A DNA stretch of 64,000 nt from Bacteroidota bacterium (GCA_963169345.1 CAUJCT010000027.1:1-64000); one strand, 5' to 3'; positions 34,959 through 44,610 are shown, counted from the stretch's first letter. Notes: generated by a model from the sequence alone, not told the origin. A program made the numbers and translations.

Positions 34959-35378
34959 ATGTATATCAACAAATTCTTCCAAATTTCAATCCTGGCTTTA
35001 TCAGTAGTAGGATGTTCATCAAATGCCAGTTCACAATCAGGTCAGGGGCAAAGTGCTCAGGCAGAGGTTGTACAAATTGACGCTACGGAATTCACAAAAA
35101 TGTCAACAGACAGCAACACCATCATTATCGATGTACGCACTCCAGGCGAAGTAGCTTCAGGATATATCCCGGGGACTAAATACTTTATAGATATAAACGG
35201 CAGCAGTTTCGAAACTCAGATTGAGGCATTAGACACAAATAAAACCTATCTGGTTTATTGCAGAAGTGGAGCTAGAAGTGGCAGAGCTGCAGATTTCATG
35301 GTCAGCAATGGATTCAAAAAGGTTTACAATCTGCAGGGCGGAATCATGAACTGGCCGGGTGAGATTAAAAAAGACTAG
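34959..35378 (+). CDS. Rhodanese-domain lipoprotein
   Basis: A 139-residue periplasmic or outer-membrane-anchored sulfurtransferase-like protein. The signal ILALSVVGCSS has a lipobox cysteine near residue 19; a Ser/Gln linker follows. The rhodanese domain has IIIDVRTPGEVASGYIPGT and the active loop VYCRSGARSGRAA, with its catalytic cysteine in place, and ends GGIMNWPG. It follows the TPMT gene by 6 bp and is last in the three-gene group. Persulfide handling or thiosulfate sulfurtransfer in the periplasm would fit. Confidence 0.88.
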   Translation: MYINKFFQISILALSVVGCSSNASSQSGQGQSAQAEVVQIDATEFTKMSTDSNTIIIDVRTPGEVASGYIPGTKYFIDINGSSFETQIEALDTNKTYLVYCRSGARSGRAADFMVSNGFKKVYNLQGGIMNWPGEIKKD

Positions 35379-35433
35379 GCAGGTGGTTCGTAATTCTACA
35401 CCATAGTTTTGCCATAAATTGATGTCATAGTAT

Positions 35434-35441
35434 TAGCTTTG
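35434..35441 (+). promoter_or_regulatory. -7 promoter box of the thiolase gene
   Basis: TAGCTTTG is a perfect TAnnTTTG match, 9 nt before the ATG at 35451; it overlaps an earlier in-frame TTG and so argues for the ATG start. Confidence 0.55.
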
Positions 35442-35450
35442 CAGCGCTTT

Positions 35451-36656
35451 ATGACAAAAGAAGTTTTCGTAATCGACGCAGTGCGTACAGCAATTGGCAA
35501 GTACGCCGGAAGTTTTTCAAATGTCAGACCTGACGATATTGCAGCACATGTTATCAAATCTTTGATTCAGAGACAAAGTCAAGTCGACTTTAATCAAACC
35601 GAAGAAGTGATACTTGGAGCAGCCAATCAGGCCGGAGAGGACAACAGAAATGTGGCGAGAATGGCAACTTTACTTTCAGGTTTGCCAGTAACTGTTGCAG
35701 GATATACTGTAAACAGACTTTGTGCCAGCGGACTTCAGGCTATAGCCAATGCCAATATGGAAATTTTAGCCGGTCATGGCGATTTATATATTGCAGGTGG
35801 CGTAGAGAGTATGACCAGGGCACCTTTTGTGATGGCCAAATCAGATTCAGCTTTTGGAAGAACACCAGAGATACATGACACGACAATAGGCTGGCGTTTT
35901 ACCAACCCTGCATTATCTGCCTTATACCATCCTTACACAATGGGGGAAACTGCAGAGAATGTAGCTGAGAAATGGCAAATTAGCCGTGAAGAACAAGATG
36001 AATTTGCTTATAACTCCCAATACAAATGGAGTGAAGCCAACAAAGCTGGCAAATTTAAATCAGAAATTACACCTTATGCCATACCACAAAAAAAGGGAGA
36101 TGCCATTGTATTTGACACAGATGAGCAACCACGACTGAGCAGTATGGAAGTACTGGCAGGTTTGAAGCCGGCATTCAGAAAAGGAGGTAGCGTAACCGCG
36201 GGTAATTCAAGTGGGGTTAACGATGGCGCCAGTGCATTAGCAATTGCCTCATCCGATTTTTGCAAAACCAACAACATAGCTGCAAAAGCACGCATAGTAG
36301 CATCGGCTGCTTCAGGTGTAGAACCGGCTATTATGGGTATTGGACCGGTTGAAGCCGTTAGAAAAGCAATCAAAAGAGCTGGATTACAAATTCAGGATAT
36401 AGGACTTTTTGAATTAAATGAAGCCTTTGCTTCTCAAAGTATAGCCTGTATCAGAGAACTGGGAATAGACCCAGGCATAGTCAATGTAAATGGAGGAGCT
36501 ATAGCTATTGGACATCCATTGGGATGCAGCGGTGCCAGAATCAGCACTACCTTAATTCATGAGATGAATCGCCGTCCAAATGTTAAGTATGGAGTTGCCA
36601 CTATGTGTATTGGTGTTGGGCAAGGCTTGGCTGTCGTTTACGAAAACATGGTATAA
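35451..36656 (+). CDS. Acetyl-CoA C-acyltransferase (thiolase)
   Basis: A 401-residue thiolase for thiolytic cleavage of 3-ketoacyl-CoA or condensation of acetyl-CoA. The acyl-accepting cysteine lies in NRLCASGLQAIANA near residue 90; NEAFASQS, GGAIAIGHPLGCSGAR (catalytic His) and MCIGVGQGLA (second cysteine) complete the active site. The length and EVFVIDAVRTAIGKYAGSF start are typical of PaaJ/PcaF/FadA-like enzymes. No other beta-oxidation gene is adjacent, so degradative versus biosynthetic use is open. Confidence 0.92.
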   Translation: MTKEVFVIDAVRTAIGKYAGSFSNVRPDDIAAHVIKSLIQRQSQVDFNQTEEVILGAANQAGEDNRNVARMATLLSGLPVTVAGYTVNRLCASGLQAIANANMEILAGHGDLYIAGGVESMTRAPFVMAKSDSAFGRTPEIHDTTIGWRFTNPALSALYHPYTMGETAENVAEKWQISREEQDEFAYNSQYKWSEANKAGKFKSEITPYAIPQKKGDAIVFDTDEQPRLSSMEVLAGLKPAFRKGGSVTAGNSSGVNDGASALAIASSDFCKTNNIAAKARIVASAASGVEPAIMGIGPVEAVRKAIKRAGLQIQDIGLFELNEAFASQSIACIRELGIDPGIVNVNGGAIAIGHPLGCSGARISTTLIHEMNRRPNVKYGVATMCIGVGQGLAVVYENMV

Positions 36657-36685
36657 TTTTTGCGTCTTTAAAGCAGTTACAGACC

Positions 36686-37045
36686 TTGAAAAGATACATT
36701 CATATATTTTCAGCTATTTGTCTCTTGTTATGCTTTTGCTATAACAGTGCGATGGCTGTTAGACTGAATGACAATGTTAATTTCTCCATCAATCAGGCTT
36801 ATTCCAAATTAAGCAATGAATTTCAAGGACAACCAATACAGGTATTAAGTACAGTAGATTCTGAAAGCGACCTTATAATTGAAAATGAATTAGAGGATAA
36901 CAATGAAGAATCAATCACAGAAGAACATTCAGAGGCACATAAGTTATTGTTAGTGGATATTTCTGAAGCATCTAAACGGTTGCTTACAGACCAAAATCAA
37001 AATCCACAATCACTCAATATTCTTTACTGCGTTTTCAGGATTTAG
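36686..37045 (+). CDS. Small secreted or periplasmic protein upstream of dabA
   Basis: A 119-residue protein that I do not recognise. KRYIHIFSAICLLLCFCYNSAMA is a signal-peptide-like start with AMA as a cleavage site; the mature part is polar and acidic (ENELEDNNEESITEEHSE), ending near LNILYCVFRI. The longer open frame begins inside the thiolase gene, but TTG at 36686 gives the signal peptide at the N-terminus. It is 78 bp upstream of dabA on the same strand and may be its partner or an unrelated gene. Whether it is real rests on the signal peptide and composition. Confidence 0.55.
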   Translation: MKRYIHIFSAICLLLCFCYNSAMAVRLNDNVNFSINQAYSKLSNEFQGQPIQVLSTVDSESDLIIENELEDNNEESITEEHSEAHKLLLVDISEASKRLLTDQNQNPQSLNILYCVFRI

Positions 37046-37123
37046 ACGCACGATTTCTACTCGGGTTTTTTACTGTTTTTTTTATCAAACAAAACAGCTA
37101 CATACATTTCTCCCAAAAGCACA

Positions 37124-39604
37124 ATGAATCAAATAAAGTTTGATGAACACGAGTGCCTTCATGAGTTGAAACATTTCCTTCCCGCGCAATCACCTCTGAA
37201 GGACTTTATACATCACAATACGCTTCATGCCTTCCAGGATGAGAAGTTTCATGAAGCATTAGCAAAAGCAACCCAAATTTTTGGGTATAAGACATACTTA
37301 AGTCTTGATGAATACAGACAAGCGTATCATCAAGGCAGAATCAGCCAAAAGGCTCTACAAAATGCCATGCAATTAAGAGATGCAGAAGGCAAAAACATTC
37401 ATTTAAACACTTTAGTTCATCAGGATTTCGACGCCAATGTACATCCCCGTATAGGCAGATTAAGGTCGGTATGGAAAGACATTTACCACATGAATATGGA
37501 TAAATACACACATCCCACCATATTCAGACTTCTGTCCAACTATCTCGATCAGGGGATTTCAGTACACCATTTTCCAGTTTTAAAAGAAGGGTTTATAGCT
37601 TCTTTAAGACAGATTGAAAAGAACAGTTATATCAGCATGTTTAAATCAGAGCGAGCAAAACTATTGTTTGAACGCTCAGATCTCGATATTTCTTATTTGC
37701 TTTCCTTACTGGTGGGTGACCCCAAATTATATTTCAATTATCTGTTTGATCAACAATTTGCACATCCCGGCTGGTCAGGTATGGTAGCAGTTCTCGAAGA
37801 TCAAATTGACTCCTTATACGACAAAAGAAGCATCCAGTTAAAGGAAATTATACAATTGGAATTATTACTTGAGTTAGATGCTCTGGATTCAAAATTCGGA
37901 CATGAGTGGGCTCCATTAAACACAAGACTTCCATTCGGTTTTGATGATTTATTCAAACCAGTTATCAGAACCAAATTGTCTGAAGTACTAGCTATTTGGC
38001 AGGAAGCCTATGAATGGTCTTATTATGAAACAGTTTTAGCCGGAATTAAAAACAACATCACAAGAAAACAAACAGAAAGCAATGGATTTAAAGCTTTCTT
38101 CTGTATTGATGACAGGGAATGTTCTTTTAGAAGACATTTAGAAACGCTCGACTCGAGTATTGATACTTATGGTACCCCTGGATTTTTTAATGTCGAATTT
38201 TTCTTCCAGCCACAAGATGGCAAATTCCACACAAAGGTTTGTCCGGCCCCTGTTCAGCCAAAGTACTTAATAAAAGAAACCTCTATACAATCAGGAGTAG
38301 TTAAAGACCCTCACATGTCTAAACATACCCACTCCCTGATATCAGGTTTTGTAATTTCACAAACACTTGGTTTTTGGTCGGCATTAAAACTGTTCTTTAA
38401 CATATTCAAACCGGGAGTCAGTCCTGCTACTTCCTACTCTTTCAGACACATGGATAAACTGGGTCAACTCAGTATTGAATTCGACCCTTCCAATCCGAAC
38501 CAAGATGGATTACAAATTGGATTTACCCATAAAGAAATGGCCGACAGAGTGGAAGGATTATTGAAGAGCACCGGTATTATTCAATTAAACAATACACTGG
38601 TTTATGCAGTTGGACATGGGGCCAGCAGTGTCAACAATACACACTATGCGGGGTATGATTGCGGTGCCTGCAGTGGCCGTCCGGGTTCTGTTAATGCGCG
38701 TGTGATATCCTATATGGCCAATCATCCTGCTGTCAGACAAATATTGCAACAGAGAGGTTTACATATTGCGGATGATGTACAATTTATAGGGGCATTGCAT
38801 GATACTACAAGAGATGAAATTGAATTCTATGATATAGATAAACTTTCGGAAGCTCAATCAAAAGAGCATCAAAAACACGCAGAGCTATTTAAGCAAGCGC
38901 TGGATAACAATGCAAAGGAAAGATCGCGAAGATTTATTCTTACCAATACCAAAAACAATGCTACTAAAGTCCACGAAAGAGTCAAATTGCGTTCAGTTTC
39001 ATTGTTCGAACCAAGACCAGAATTGAATCACGCAACTAATACGCTTTGTATTATTGGAAGAAGGCAACTCACCAAAGATTTATTTTTAGACCGACGTGCT
39101 TTTTTAAATTCCTACGATTACAGACTGGACGAAGATGGTCGATATTTATTAGGGATATTAAATGCTGCTGCACCTGTATGTGGCGGTATTAATCTTGAAT
39201 ATTATTTCTCGCGGACTGACAATTATAAATTGGGGGCCGGAACAAAATTACCACACAATGTTATGGGACTTATCGGAGTAGCTAATGGTACGGATGGAGA
39301 CCTGAGAACAGGATTGCCATGGCAGATGGTAGAGGTACACGAACCAATGAGATTGTTGTGTGTGGTTGAGCAAATTCCTGAAAAACTTCTGGAAATTTTA
39401 AGCAGACAATCCAACACAGAAGCCTGGTTTAAAAAGGAATGGATACATCTGGTTGCGCTCAATCCAATTAATCAAAAATTCTATCAGTACCGGGATGGTG
39501 CTTTTATAGAATATGGAACAAAGGGCGAAACACCATATCTCAAAGATTTAATGAGATATGTAGAATCCCAATCAGACAATATTGAAGTAAGTTTAATCAA
39601 TTAA
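37124..39604 (+). CDS. dabA: DabA: carbonic-anhydrase-like subunit of the DAB inorganic-carbon transporter
   Basis: An 826-residue peripheral inner-membrane protein (UPF0753/DUF2309). DabA is thought to hydrate CO2 unidirectionally at a beta-carbonic-anhydrase-like zinc site powered by cation flow through DabB. The zinc-site residues are visible: Cys327 and Asp329 in FFCIDDREC, His498 in AVGHGASS and Cys513 in YDCGACSGRPG. The 15-residue His-Cys spacing and the C-x-D arrangement equal those of the characterised Halothiobacillus protein (Cys351, Asp353, His524, Cys539). dabB begins 3 bp after the stop. The N-terminal HHNTLHAFQ is also conserved in the family. No RuBisCO or carboxysome gene is nearby, so the bicarbonate probably feeds anabolic carboxylases. 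Confidence 0.93.
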   Translation: MNQIKFDEHECLHELKHFLPAQSPLKDFIHHNTLHAFQDEKFHEALAKATQIFGYKTYLSLDEYRQAYHQGRISQKALQNAMQLRDAEGKNIHLNTLVHQDFDANVHPRIGRLRSVWKDIYHMNMDKYTHPTIFRLLSNYLDQGISVHHFPVLKEGFIASLRQIEKNSYISMFKSERAKLLFERSDLDISYLLSLLVGDPKLYFNYLFDQQFAHPGWSGMVAVLEDQIDSLYDKRSIQLKEIIQLELLLELDALDSKFGHEWAPLNTRLPFGFDDLFKPVIRTKLSEVLAIWQEAYEWSYYETVLAGIKNNITRKQTESNGFKAFFCIDDRECSFRRHLETLDSSIDTYGTPGFFNVEFFFQPQDGKFHTKVCPAPVQPKYLIKETSIQSGVVKDPHMSKHTHSLISGFVISQTLGFWSALKLFFNIFKPGVSPATSYSFRHMDKLGQLSIEFDPSNPNQDGLQIGFTHKEMADRVEGLLKSTGIIQLNNTLVYAVGHGASSVNNTHYAGYDCGACSGRPGSVNARVISYMANHPAVRQILQQRGLHIADDVQFIGALHDTTRDEIEFYDIDKLSEAQSKEHQKHAELFKQALDNNAKERSRRFILTNTKNNATKVHERVKLRSVSLFEPRPELNHATNTLCIIGRRQLTKDLFLDRRAFLNSYDYRLDEDGRYLLGILNAAAPVCGGINLEYYFSRTDNYKLGAGTKLPHNVMGLIGVANGTDGDLRTGLPWQMVEVHEPMRLLCVVEQIPEKLLEILSRQSNTEAWFKKEWIHLVALNPINQKFYQYRDGAFIEYGTKGETPYLKDLMRYVESQSDNIEVSLIN

Positions 39605-39607
39605 CAA

Positions 39608-41479
39608 ATGGAGCAATTACTCAATATTTTCATCATACTTCCCGGCTTAGGTCTTTTGCTGAGCTTGTTAATTAAAAATGAGCGCGAAGACTTGCTTTCA
39701 AGAGTCGCTTTTTATACGGCAGGTTTGTCGTTTATTAGTATTCTATCATTTTCCATTTACGGGTTTTCGCATGGTTTTACTCCAGTTAACCTAAAAGAAG
39801 TCGTCTTATATTCAAGTAAAGAATATGAATTTGTAATTGACTTTTACTTTGACAAAATCACTGCAACTTATTTATTTACAGGTGCATTTTTAACCTTTCT
39901 CATCACTATATACAGCCGATATTATCTACACAGAGAAAATGGATATAAGAGATTTTTTAACACCATTCTTTTCTTTTTTCTGGGTTTTAATTTAACTGTT
40001 TTGTCAGGCAACTTCGAAACACTTTTTATTGGTTGGGAGATTTTAGGTATTTCCTCATTTTTACTAATTGCATTTTATCGTGACAGATACATGCCAGTTA
40101 GAAATGCTGTAAAAGTATTTTCTGTATACCGAATCGGGGATGTAGGAATATTATTAGCGATGTGGGCCAGTCATCACCTATGGCACGAAAACATTACCTT
40201 CTCAAAACTGTACAATGCAGAATTGGTTCATGAGCATTTGAGCGGGCATACATGGGTTGGTGTATTCATATCTCTGATGATTCTCATAGCTGCTGCTGTT
40301 AAATCGGCACAACTTCCTTTTTCATCATGGTTACCAAGAGCTATGGAAGGACCTACCAGTTCCAGTGCTATTTTTTATGGTTCATTATCTGTTCACTTTG
40401 GTGTATTCCTTTTATTGAGAACTATGCCATTCTGGGAACAACAAACTTCAGTTAGAATTTTGATAGGAACATTAGGCGTACTTACTGCTATAGTAGCTAC
40501 ATTAATAGCAAGGGTTCAATCATCCATGAAAAGTCAGATAGCTTATGCATCCATTTCACAAATAGGTATCATTTTCCTTGAAATTTCATTGGGCTTAGAC
40601 AACTTAGCTTTGGTGCATTTTGTTGGGAATGCAGGATTGCGCACCTATCAGTTACTGGTTTCTCCGTCAGCAGTCAGTTATTTAATCAGAGAGCAATTCT
40701 ATCACTTTGAACCACGTCACTGGGAAATGGAAGATTCATTTCCGCGCAAACTAGAATACACTTTATACTGGTTAAGTGTTAAAGAATTTTACCTGGATGT
40801 AATGGTAAATAAACTCATCTTTGACCCATTAAAAGTGATAGGGAAAAAGCTTGGTTTTTTATCATTGAAAAATGTATTTTACTATATCATCCCATTGTAT
40901 GCAGTTGGCGTAATTGCTATGTATAACGAAGCTTCTATACCTGAGTATATCCATCAAAAAATTCCAATAGTTTTATCATTCATCGGATTGACATTTGTAT
41001 TAAAATCATTTACTGAAAGAAAGTCTCCCGGATTTGCGTGGTTACTGATTGTTCTCAACCATTTATTCGTTGCGCTGGCCATATCATTTAATGAGCATTT
41101 CAGTTTTAGTGAAGTGGCCTGGTATTTGAGCGGAGTAATGGTTTGTGGAGGTCTGGGTTATTTTATTTTAAACACTTTGAAAAAACAGGAACCGGCATAT
41201 TTTGATCTGAATACCTATTATGGTCATGTTTATGAGTACCCATTATTGGCAGTGGTTTTTCTTTTGGCCTGCTTAGGTTTGGCAGGATTTCCAATAACGC
41301 CAACCTTTATAGGAGAAGACCTTATCTTCAGCCATATCCACGAAAATCAATTCCTGTTGGCTTTTTTCAATTCACTGGCCTATATCATGGGAGGCATATC
41401 GATTATACGTTTGTATGCTCGTGTGTTTCTTGGACCACATATTAAAACCTATCACGAAACCCCTTATAAATCATCTTAA
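39608..41479 (+). CDS. dabB: DabB: NuoL/MrpA-like ion-conducting subunit of the DAB transporter
   Basis: A 623-residue membrane protein with about 15 helices, of the proton-conducting complex I antiporter family. The core motif AAVKSAQLPFSSWLPRAMEGPTSSSAIFYGSL near residues 235-265 holds the channel lysine; GWEILGISSFLLIAFYRDR near 145 holds the family glutamate. No other complex I gene is present, and its partner dabA lies 3 bp upstream, so it is the DabB of a DAB pair and not NuoL. The C-terminal region (residues 400-623) is longer than I expect for compact DabBs. A porin gene follows after 3 bp. Confidence 0.92.
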   Translation: MEQLLNIFIILPGLGLLLSLLIKNEREDLLSRVAFYTAGLSFISILSFSIYGFSHGFTPVNLKEVVLYSSKEYEFVIDFYFDKITATYLFTGAFLTFLITIYSRYYLHRENGYKRFFNTILFFFLGFNLTVLSGNFETLFIGWEILGISSFLLIAFYRDRYMPVRNAVKVFSVYRIGDVGILLAMWASHHLWHENITFSKLYNAELVHEHLSGHTWVGVFISLMILIAAAVKSAQLPFSSWLPRAMEGPTSSSAIFYGSLSVHFGVFLLLRTMPFWEQQTSVRILIGTLGVLTAIVATLIARVQSSMKSQIAYASISQIGIIFLEISLGLDNLALVHFVGNAGLRTYQLLVSPSAVSYLIREQFYHFEPRHWEMEDSFPRKLEYTLYWLSVKEFYLDVMVNKLIFDPLKVIGKKLGFLSLKNVFYYIIPLYAVGVIAMYNEASIPEYIHQKIPIVLSFIGLTFVLKSFTERKSPGFAWLLIVLNHLFVALAISFNEHFSFSEVAWYLSGVMVCGGLGYFILNTLKKQEPAYFDLNTYYGHVYEYPLLAVVFLLACLGLAGFPITPTFIGEDLIFSHIHENQFLLAFFNSLAYIMGGISIIRLYARVFLGPHIKTYHETPYKSS

Positions 41480-41482
41480 CAA

Positions 41483-42841
41483 ATGAAAAATCACATTTTA
41501 TTACTCACCTTTTTCAGTCTGTTGATTTCAACTTATGCATCGGCACCCAAGCCTACACCATCATTGAGATATCATCTGAATGACAGTGGCACTCAATATT
41601 TTCAAGTAACATTTCTTAATCAAACCTGGCTCAGATATAATCAGGCCAATCCGGGAAGCACCATTGACAATGTCGAAAAAAATGAAACTTTTGATATTGG
41701 ATTAAGAAGAACACGCATACAAATGTTTGGACAGATAACAGACAAAGTCTTTCTGTATTTTCAGTTTGGGCAGAACAATTTTAACAGCATGTACAATTCA
41801 GTTCCTGCAGGCAACAGAAAAAATGCCGCATTCTTTCACGATGCAGTTGGTGAATATAAAGTGTCAAAAAAGAATCAACTTAAATTGGGCGCCGGACTGA
41901 CTATTGCCAACGGACTATCCAGATTTTCGCAACCAAGCATCGGTACTATCATGACAATGGATGTGCCTGTTTTTGCACAAACTACTGTCGACCAAACTGA
42001 CCAATTCAGCAGAAAACTGAGTGTGTATGCAAGGGGGCAATTAGGCCATTTGGACTATAGATTTTCTTTAAGCGACCCCTTCCCTGTTCAATCGAATGGT
42101 GCCGGTATTACAAAGCCCGGAGTTTACTCAACTTTCGCTTCAAATGGCAGAAACAAGCAATATCAGGCTTATTTAATCTGGCAGTTTTTTGAAAACGAAT
42201 CGCATACCACTCCCTATATGACCGGCACTTATCTTGGGAAAAAGAAAATCTTCAATATTGCATTCGGATCCATATACCAAAAAAATGCAATGTGGAACCG
42301 CGCAAGTGCCAACGATTCCATTCAATATGAGGATATGATCTTATTGTGTGCAGAAAGCTTCCTGGACATGCCGGTCAATAAAGCAAAAGGTACAGCCCTT
42401 TCAGCTTACGCAGGATATTTTTTAACCAACTATGGCAAGAATTATTTGCGATACAATGGATTGATGAATCCAATGAATGGCACAAATCCCAACGGCAGCA
42501 ACAGCATCAGTGGTCAGGGACCGGTATACGGCAACGCTTATCCAATGTTTGGTACCGGCACAGTACTATACGCGCAAGTGGGTTATTTACTGCCAGCGGA
42601 ACTAATAAAAAATGGTCAATTAATGCCTTATGCTACCTATACCTATTCTAAATACGACCGATTAGGCAATCAGAATGTAGATATTTACAATGTGGGGCTC
42701 AACTGGCTAATCAATGCACATAATGCCAAAATCAGTCTTGACTGGCAAAACCGCCCTACATTCCAAACAGCCGGTGATGGCACAATTATCAAAGGGGTTC
42801 GAAAAAACGCCTTCACTTTACAATATCAAATTTTTATTTAA
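41483..42841 (+). CDS. Outer-membrane porin of the OprO/OprP type
   Basis: A 452-residue beta-barrel protein. The signal peptide LLLTFFSLLISTYASA ends near residue 21. YFQVTFLNQTWLRYNQANPG and FDIGLRRTRIQMFGQITDKVFLYFQFGQNNF near residues 35-95 match the N-terminal strands of phosphate-selective porins O/P, which pass anions. Long strands alternate to the end (NAFTLQYQIFI). It sits 3 bp after dabB and 9 bp before a SulP transporter gene, so it may let bicarbonate, or another anion, through the outer membrane. The selectivity cannot be read from the sequence. Confidence 0.82.
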   Translation: MKNHILLLTFFSLLISTYASAPKPTPSLRYHLNDSGTQYFQVTFLNQTWLRYNQANPGSTIDNVEKNETFDIGLRRTRIQMFGQITDKVFLYFQFGQNNFNSMYNSVPAGNRKNAAFFHDAVGEYKVSKKNQLKLGAGLTIANGLSRFSQPSIGTIMTMDVPVFAQTTVDQTDQFSRKLSVYARGQLGHLDYRFSLSDPFPVQSNGAGITKPGVYSTFASNGRNKQYQAYLIWQFFENESHTTPYMTGTYLGKKKIFNIAFGSIYQKNAMWNRASANDSIQYEDMILLCAESFLDMPVNKAKGTALSAYAGYFLTNYGKNYLRYNGLMNPMNGTNPNGSNSISGQGPVYGNAYPMFGTGTVLYAQVGYLLPAELIKNGQLMPYATYTYSKYDRLGNQNVDIYNVGLNWLINAHNAKISLDWQNRPTFQTAGDGTIIKGVRKNAFTLQYQIFI

Positions 42842-42850
42842 AGAAATCAA

Positions 42851-44440
42851 ATGAAAAACGAAAAACCGCATATACCAGGTGATGGTTTAAAGGGTTTAAA
42901 AGAAAATCTCATACCTGACCTGAGTTCAGGATTCAGTATATTTTTGCTGGCCTTACCCTTAAGTTTAGGTATTGCCAAAGCTTCCGAGTTTCCACCTATT
43001 ATGGGATTGGTAACTGCCATAATCGGAGGTTTACTGGTTAGTTTTTTTATGGGCGGCAGATTAACCATTAAAGGACCGGCAGCAGGATTAATCGTCATTG
43101 TTGCAGGAGCTGTTACAGAATTTGGTGGAGGCGAAACAGGTTGGCATTTGGCATTAGGTGCCATGGTGGCAGCAGGTTTACTTCAAATACTTTTTGGAGT
43201 ACTCAAGTTAGGCAGATTGACAGAATTTTTCCCTTTATCTGCAGTTCATGGAATGTTGGCAGCTATTGGTTTAATTATTATCATTAAACAGTTGCCCGTA
43301 TTTATGGATATCAATCCGAGTTTAACCAAGGGCAAAGAACCACTTGAAATTTTAAAAGAACTACCACATTTTATTGCAGGTATGGATACAAAAGCCACCC
43401 TGGTTGGAGTCATTAGTTTATGGATTATGCTTGGATGGAATAAAACCACACATCCGAAACTTAAAAAAATTCCCGCTCCACTTATGGTGTTGTTATTTGC
43501 TATACCAGCAGAAATAGTTTTGGATTTTCAACATACAGAACCCACCTATGCATTGGTTCATATTGGCAATCTGACAGAAAACATTAAGTACAATGTAGAT
43601 TTTAGTGGTGTCCAAATGACGGGTACATTCATCAAGTATATCATTATGTTTGCCCTTGTAGGGTCATTAGAATCTTTACTTACTGTAAAGGCTATTGATA
43701 TGTTAGACCCATACAGAAGAAAATCAGACTACAATAAAGACCTTGTAGCCGTTGGAATAGGTAACACCATATCAGCGTTTCTCGGAGGTTTACCAATGAT
43801 ATCAGAAGTAGCCAGAAGTTCAGCCAATGTAACAAATGGAGCGAGAACCCGCTGGGCAAATTTCTTTCATGGTGTATTCATTTTGGTATTTGTCATTTTC
43901 GCATCCAGATACATTGAAATGATACCCAATGCAGCACTTGCAGCCATGTTGATTTTTGTTGGTATCAGATTGACACATCCTAAAGAATTTATTAAAACCT
44001 TTAAAATAGGGAAAGAACAATTACTCGTATTTGTAATTACTATAGTTTTTACTTTTATGACCGACCTGTTGGTGGGAATAGCCATGGGTATATTGACAGA
44101 AATACTGGTCAATATATTTAACGGAAAACCTATTTCTGCCATATTTAAAGCTCCAACATCTGTTTCTTTTACTGAAGACAGTTATTCTGTAGATATCAGT
44201 CAGGCGGCTGTCTTTACAAACTATCTTGGTATCAAAAGAAAACTGGATGCTATACCTCCGGGATTTAAAGTAGATATCAATCTGAGTCATGCAAAACTCA
44301 TTGACCATACGGTGATGGAAAATATCCTTCATTTTAAGCACGACTACGAAGAGTCAGGAGGCAAAGTCAACTTATTGGGCTTAGATTCACATAGAGCTGT
44401 TTCTGAACATCAGGCAGCTGCCAGGGTGAAAGTAAAATGA
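42851..44440 (+). CDS. SulP-family anion transporter (candidate bicarbonate importer)
   Basis: A 529-residue inner-membrane protein with the SulP core: LIPDLSSGFSIFLLALPLSLGIAKAS in the first helix, GLVTAIIGGLLVSFFMGGRLTIKGPAAGLIV, the signature region MLDPYRRKSDYNKDLVAVGIGN near residue 280 and GGLPMISEVARSSANVTNGA near 310. The C-terminus keeps a short STAS-like domain (GFKVDINLSHAKLIDHTVMEN, KVNLLGLDSH). SulP members include sulfate permeases and BicA-type Na-dependent bicarbonate importers; position directly after dabA-dabB-porin favours bicarbonate, by inference. A terminator follows. Confidence 0.85.
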   Translation: MKNEKPHIPGDGLKGLKENLIPDLSSGFSIFLLALPLSLGIAKASEFPPIMGLVTAIIGGLLVSFFMGGRLTIKGPAAGLIVIVAGAVTEFGGGETGWHLALGAMVAAGLLQILFGVLKLGRLTEFFPLSAVHGMLAAIGLIIIIKQLPVFMDINPSLTKGKEPLEILKELPHFIAGMDTKATLVGVISLWIMLGWNKTTHPKLKKIPAPLMVLLFAIPAEIVLDFQHTEPTYALVHIGNLTENIKYNVDFSGVQMTGTFIKYIIMFALVGSLESLLTVKAIDMLDPYRRKSDYNKDLVAVGIGNTISAFLGGLPMISEVARSSANVTNGARTRWANFFHGVFILVFVIFASRYIEMIPNAALAAMLIFVGIRLTHPKEFIKTFKIGKEQLLVFVITIVFTFMTDLLVGIAMGILTEILVNIFNGKPISAIFKAPTSVSFTEDSYSVDISQAAVFTNYLGIKRKLDAIPPGFKVDINLSHAKLIDHTVMENILHFKHDYEESGGKVNLLGLDSHRAVSEHQAAARVKVK

Positions 44441-44515
44441 TATTTCCGGGCGGCACATTTCATGTCGGATTAAGTTTGTTTATTACCTAGCCAAACGGAA
44501 TTTTTTCAAATGTCT

Positions 44516-44550
44516 GAAGCCGGGGAGTTTTCTCCGGCTTCTACTTTTTA
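44516..44550 (+). terminator. Rho-independent terminator of the dab operon
   Basis: GAAGCCGG and CCGGCTTC form a strong stem (44516-44541) with a short loop, followed by TACTTTTTA. It lies 75 bp after the SulP stop codon and closes the rightward operon; the next gene is convergent. Confidence 0.8.
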
Positions 44551-44610
44551 AGTAAATCGAATTTAAATTTAGAGAGCTTTCTTTTAGTTAGTCAGATATA
44601 ACCTATTTAA

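Noticed and set aside
37073-37097. Weak hairpin CTGTTTT/AAAACAG before dabA as a terminator or riboswitch
   Set aside because: Only seven mostly A-T pairs, no U-run after it in the transcript direction; not strong enough to report.
39608-41479. Call as NADH dehydrogenase subunit NuoL
   Set aside because: No other complex I gene is adjacent and dabA lies 3 bp upstream, which identifies the DAB pair.
42851-44440. Call as a plain sulfate permease
   Set aside because: Family membership alone does not give the substrate, and no sulfate-assimilation gene is near; the dab context favours bicarbonate, so the call is kept open.
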